64,000 nt of DNA, taken from the NCBI RefSeq assembly GCF_021134715.1, contig NC_060019.1:992001-1056000 (forward strand), read 5' to 3'. The notes below the pieces were generated by a model. It saw only the letters and a program-made list of their open reading frames with translations, was not told the origin of the DNA and did no database searches. Position numbers and translations under genes: made by a program. Below, one piece after another: positions 58,801 to 64,000 of the stretch. The stretch's first letter is position 1. The number at the start of each line of letters is the position of its first letter. This DNA comes from Daphnia pulex. Lineage: Eukaryota; Arthropoda; Branchiopoda; Diplostraca; Daphniidae.

Positions 58801-60664
58801 GCTGGAATAGTAATCGTCAGTTATCACTAAATATTTCAACAAAATAACTGCCAAAAAATGTTTAAAGAGATATGCAAAGTAACTGAAACTGACTGTTTTG
58901 ACAGCTGCAAATTATCAAAAGCCATCTAGCGTTAGAAAAAAGAAACGTCCAAGTAAAACTTCGTTTGCGCGTAAGAACTAAGAAGGGCCTGATTTTGGAA
59001 ACTATTACACAGACAGAGTTTAACGCAACTAGACCTAACCTACGAAAATAAGTCAATTGTTGGGTACCTGGGCATAATCCCGTGGTGAGTGACTTCAGGT
59101 GGGTCACGGTGGACGGAAGCGACCATTGAAGTGGTTTAACTCGTCATTGAAGACGAGATGGGTTGTGTAGCACGAGTAGTAGCACGAATAGTAGCACGAG
59201 TAGTGGCACGAGTAGTGGCAAGAGTAGCAGCACGAGTAGCAGCGAAGCTGGATGAGCGTACGTCACGAAGATGAGGATGTGGCAGAACGTTGGTGAAAGT
59301 CACTCTTCTGTCATGGACAAAGGCTAGCATTGGCTCAAGGATCTCCGTGCAAGGGCCACACAATTTCAATGAAGAAACTGCGTTGTAGATTGACACCTGC
59401 GGCCGACTCGTGATCTCCGGAAAGTAACAAATAGTGCTGAAAAAAAATTAGTTGGAAATTAAAAGGAAGCTAAAAAAAAAATAAGTACATCAAGTATACA
59501 TTTTTTTACCATCAATGGATCTTGAAAAACTGCTTAGCTAGACAACATTTGCAAACTGATCCCTTTGTTGTTGTTGGTAACTGTGGTCCGTTGATCCATT
59601 TCATAGGAAGGAGTTGCAGTATAATTTAAATTTCTTCCCAGTTTCGCTCGCACAAAAACCATTCCTAAAGAATATGACCTGTCCACGGAAATCTAAATCA
59701 TAACAAATAATGATGATGATTAAATGGAAAGGGTTAAGAATACTACTTCAAACCATAAGGTATAAATTAAACCTACGTGTTCAGCATCAAACGGCGTTTG
59801 AACAAATTACTATAAGATATGAATTGTACACTAGACGATGATGAACTGATGGTCTGAATCCACCTTTACATAAAAGCATGGTATTAATGGATGTATACCA
59901 TTTAAGACTATAAATGTTTACCTTTTTGATGAACTAAAGCGCTTTACACGTAGTTTTTCACAATGGAGATAAATGGAGATAAATAAATAACCTTTTCAAG
60001 ACACACCAATAACATTCAACGTGAATGGAAGCGGCCATTGTTTATGTTGATGAATTAATCGACAGCATCTGGTGGGAGATTTGGGTACCCTTTTCTTTTA
60101 AAATTTTAAAATGAGTTTCACCTTCACGTAATATTGCTAAGAGGCATTATAAGAGCTACGAACAACGAAGAGAAGATTTACGATATTTATTCTGAAATCA
60201 AAATATTACAAAAATCTTAAAAATCACCTAAAACTGCAAAGAAACGTGAAAGACAAAAAGCTGAAAAAGAATGCCATGTGTCACATTCAAATCAGATTCA
60301 TCACAGTGATCACACAAGCAGAGGAGTTTTAATAGCGATCCGTTGTGCGAGCACTCGAGTATTATGAATGAACATGGGAATGAAAAAAACATTAAGATCG
60401 ACCTTGTTCCATAGCTGCAGGCATATCCTTAAAGCATCAAACATAACGTTTGTAAGTAAAAATATATAGTTCTCTGTTTTCGCAAATATCGTGAGTCCAA
60501 AGCAGGTCACTAACAGAAATATTTGGCAGATCAATTCATTGTTCTTTTCTTATTAAACTGTACTTAGTATCAATGATAACTCATTTCTTCTTATTTTACA
60601 TAGAACAAATGGCCGCAGTTAGCTTCGAGACGTTTGCAGCCAAACACATTTCGTTCCTCAATAC

Positions 60665-61735
60665 TTAACACACACCAACGGAATGCTTCGATAAGAACAT
60701 AATAAGAATCATGATGATCTGAGCGCTGGTTAATCGGGAACACATGGTGCAAATATGCCTGACGTCATCGTCGGATTCTCTAGCTTGTAACAAATGTAAC
60801 AACCATGCGGCTTGGATAATAGGCTGCAGGGTATCTACAATACAAGCACTCATAGTGTCCTGTCCATGAATATCCTGGTCACGCAGCCATTTTTCAAGAT
60901 GGGAGATGTGTACCGAATCTGAATGCCTTTCGACCAGTGACACATTTCTTTACGCAGTAGGAGGTTGTTTAATGCGCACGCACAAATGTAATAGAACACC
61001 TGGCAAATAAGGAGAAAAGTTAAGTATTGAATGAAGAAATGTATGTAACCTACAAATATGCACGAAGGCAATACCTGGCGGAAAACTTGAGCGATAAGCG
61101 TTGGGTCTACGCCATATAACTGCAACACTTGGTGGAAAATGGTTAACTCGCGCAACAAATGTGCGATACGTACGACGACCACGAATCTTTCTCATCACTC
61201 TTGCTGCTTTTTCCTGGTTCCTCATGAAGGTGTTCAAGTTCGTCAAGTTCTCTTTCAGCTTCTTCCATTCGCTCCTCCTAAATAAGTCATATGTGTTTAC
61301 AAATTAGAATAGCAGACTTTTGAATATTGTAAAATAAATGTATGTTCATGTTTGGCAAACCAGAAAATAATTCCTAGTAGAATATTTTAAGCTAGTATTT
61401 CAATGCTTTAGCCTAGTGAAAGATGAATGACGAGGTTTCATCAGTTTCAAAAATGAGACCACGACAAAGAAGTTATTTTAGGAAATCAGTGAATCTAATC
61501 AACTAGACAACTACCAATTATTAAACAATAGCCTACAAAATGTTTTGATGACAATGATTTGAATATTGTTCGCTTCTCCAATTAAGTAAAATCCATTTTA
61601 GTCTCACATAGGCTTAACAGGCTACACAAAATGCTAATGAAAACCTTTTGTTTGCTACTAAACTCATCTTGGTTCATTTCGTCTACTTGCATATACAAAA
61701 CACTGACTTACTAAAAAAAAAAGCTTTCTTACCAT
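60665..61735 (-). pseudogene. Myosin-V DIL (dilute) domain remnant, right copy
   Basis: Mirror copy with the same disabling one-base deletion (between the IQIRY and HLEKWL segments) and the same stop. The gene was therefore already broken when the arms were made, or gene conversion has since copied the lesion. Confidence 0.75.
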
Positions 61736-62115
61736 TTTGAATCTATTAACGATTGAAAAAAGTTGAGGAAGACACACAAAGACGACACGTAAGACGTAAA
61801 AAGCTGAAGACACAACAAACACTGTCGCCATTTAAAATAGGCCACGCCCCTTAACGTCACATCGGAGTCGTTTTTAACTTTTTATTTAAAATATAACATC
61901 TTTAAAAAACTTATTGACTTGAATATTGTTGAAATAGATTGGTAAAAATATAAACTTTAATTATATTATGATTTAAAATTATTCAAATCGAAATTAAATT
62001 AATAAAACTTGAAAAATGAGAGGAAATTCATTTTGCGAACGACGGCTGCAGTGCCAAGGCAAATAAAAGGAAAGCCCGTTTGAAACAAAGTAATTTCAGT
62101 TTGCAAAACTAAAAT

Positions 62116-62778
62116 TTGAAAATGGCAGATCTCTGTTTTCTCTTTAAATGTCTTTCTTTGTCTGAGTCTGAGAAGCGAAAGCGCACCTGTGAGTACGAGG
62201 ATGATGATATTCGACACCGCAAACCACAACGAATTCGTTTGGTCAAAACATCCTCCGAGTTAAATGTTGTTGGGCTGCGTAATGTTGGAGAGAAGATTCG
62301 TCTCAAAAGATCCAACAAACTCCCGAAAATGGACGAAGGTGTCAGTCCCCTCTTGAAAGGTAACGGAATGGAAGTTGATGAAGACGTCGAGGAGATTGGG
62401 CGTAACTTGCCACGAGACAAATCGAACAATCGCCAACGTCGCATCGCTACTAATCCCGAACCGAATCAGCACCTGTCCGTCCGGAACACCAACCGATTCA
62501 AGACCTTACCAACTGGCAGCAACCGAAAAGGACACCAGACCCGTCAACCCGATCGCGGAAACCGTTTGAAGAATTTATTGGTCGTGAACTTGTCCGACCG
62601 CGGCCGGATCGTGGAATTGACGGGAATTGGGTCCAAACCGAACGTGACTGCTGGGGAGGGTGGAGATCTCAGGTCCCTTCTGGATTTAAAGCGAAAAGAA
62701 AAAGTCGAGGGAGTTCAGCAGGACCTCAGGTCAGTTTTGAACTCACGGCGAAAAATAACACCTCTTCGTCGGCTTTAA
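62116..62778 (+). CDS. Basic 220-residue protein, unknown function, right copy
   Basis: Mirror copy of the left-arm gene, with an identical translation as far as I can see. Complete identity of both 220-codon frames fits either very recent duplication or gene conversion between the arms. Confidence 0.5.
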   Translation: MKMADLCFLFKCLSLSESEKRKRTCEYEDDDIRHRKPQRIRLVKTSSELNVVGLRNVGEKIRLKRSNKLPKMDEGVSPLLKGNGMEVDEDVEEIGRNLPRDKSNNRQRRIATNPEPNQHLSVRNTNRFKTLPTGSNRKGHQTRQPDRGNRLKNLLVVNLSDRGRIVELTGIGSKPNVTAGEGGDLRSLLDLKRKEKVEGVQQDLRSVLNSRRKITPLRRL

Positions 62779-63055
62779 TTCTTGCTTTGGGGGAGTAATA
62801 TGGGGTTGGATTTGAAGAGGATTGGCTTAATTTCAGTTTTGGAAAATTTGCATTTTTTTTTTTTTTTTTCATTTTTTTTTTCATTTTTTTTCTTTTTTTT
62901 TTCAAAGCGTCATATTGCATGACTGTACAGATCAATAAAATTCATAAAATCCATAAAACCAATGTGTCTTGTTTTTTTATTACTAACAATATGCCGATAC
63001 AACAGAACAATAACGGCAACGACAAAATTATATCCATCACACAACCCTTTCTTAA

Positions 63056-63735
63056 TCAGAAAGGCAAATTGTTATAGGCGGTCAGAGCGAATAACAACGT
63101 CAATATTTTAAACAAACTATAATTAATTCTTTTCGCTGCCATCCAGTCGTCAGTTGCCAAGACTTCGGTCGAAAAGCGCCGGAAATGATGGACGGCCAAC
63201 GTTTTCAAATGCTCCGCCGGATGGTTATATATCGGGGAGTACAAACAATTCGACACAATTTGCAGCAGACATTCAACAAACAATAACATTTTCACACGGT
63301 TTTTAACTGCCCCAGCAAATAATCTATCGGCCGCCACAAAAAGGCGCAAAAAGACCGATCGCTATCATCTGATCCAGCGTTGCCAAGGACAACCGTCCGG
63401 TGTAAATAAAGCATAGAGACTCTTATCCATTTCTTGGAGGGAGCCGGAATCCAGAATTTGTTGTTTGTTAAAGGGAAAACTACGTAGGCCGATGAGTTGA
63501 CGGGCACAATGTGAACGCGGGAGAGACACTTTTGGCGGGATTGATTCAAAATGACTTCTTCCGCTCGAACCGGGTAACCGGGTTGGCTGGTGCCGCCTAC
63601 GACGTTCGTACACAAATTGATTTTCAAGGTGTGGCCATCGTCCAAGAGACCCAATTTCCATTTGAAATTGGGGATTTCCTCGGCCGAAAAACTGAACAAC
63701 GACAAGGAATAACTCCATCACTTCTCAGGTGATTC
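63056..63735 (-). pseudogene. MATH/BTB (SPOP-like) gene remnant, right copy
   Basis: Mirror of the left remnant with real differences: Met instead of Ile in VKNRVK(I/M)LLF, an eight-base duplication (GGTTACCC-type) near 63570, and loss of a six-base stretch near 63475. These changes show that the two arms are not merely one sequence read twice. Confidence 0.5.
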
Positions 63736-64000
63736 CAGGAAGGCCAAACTGTTGAATGTTTCACTCGAAATCGAGTCTGACAAGTTCGCACTTTGACTGG
63801 CACTGTCGGGCCATAACTTGGTGTTGCTCAGACTTCAATTTCTTCTTGATTTAACATGTTCGCCAAATAGTTAACGGTTTAAAATTAAGCAGTAGCCTAG
63901 AGACCTCTGTGCAGGTGTAAATCTAATATAGGTAGATGGTAGATCTAATAAACAGGAATGGATAAATTTAAAATACTCAAATAAAAAGGAATGAATATCT

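Larger units (their letters stand above)
56368..64000. repeat. Right arm of giant inverted repeat (continues past window)
   Basis: Mirror copy of the left arm. It is still homologous at the last base of the window, so its outer end is not seen. Every feature of the left arm recurs here on the opposite strand. Confidence 0.97.

Noticed and set aside
1..64000. CRISPR arrays, rRNA genes, bacterial-style operons, ribosome-binding sites and intact viral or retrotransposon coding regions
   Set aside because: None seen. The DNA is plainly eukaryotic with spliced genes, and no reverse transcriptase, integrase or transposase frame was recognised.

Overview
The window is nuclear DNA of a small-genome arthropod, most likely a branchiopod crustacean such as Daphnia. 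Introns are very short (about 55-80 bp) with GT-AG borders, intergenic DNA is T-rich, and there is an intact Wnt16, a gene that crustaceans keep but flies lack. Species assignment is inference; the gene models were built by hand from splice sites, reading phase and protein similarity.

Layout. (1) 1-743: 3' end of a C-type lectin gene. (2) 1537-6615: a complete 20-exon cytosolic isoleucyl-tRNA synthetase (IARS1). (3) 6.6-15 kb: a duplication-rich region with a decayed CPED1 fragment, a TTAA-flanked MITE, two near-identical 1.86-kb tandem units carrying 22-bp minisatellites with long G runs and inverted CPED1 pieces, and an unprocessed IARS1 pseudogene. (4) 15843-21286: a complete 15-exon CPED1 (PC-esterase) gene. 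(5) 25432-37087: a complete 9-exon Wnt16. (6) 39006-42206: a mucin-like, EGF-containing single-pass membrane protein. (7) 43179-44896: a TOPORS-like RING E3 ligase. (8) 46.25-64.0 kb: a huge inverted repeat with arms of at least 7.6 kb around a spacer of about 2.5 kb. The arms carry a BTB-family remnant, a basic 220-residue ORF, a frameshifted myosin-V DIL-domain remnant and a TIR element. The spacer holds the 5' half of MRPS35 and a small divergent gene.

The genes do not form one pathway. IARS1 serves translation, MRPS35 mitochondrial ribosomes, Wnt16 signalling, CPED1 the secretory pathway and TOPORS ubiquitin/SUMO ligation. The common theme is structural: an ancestral IARS1-CPED1 block was duplicated and the copies decayed reciprocally, so copy 1 kept IARS1 and copy 2 kept CPED1. 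The right third of the window is dominated by a nearly perfect palindrome that runs off the right edge.
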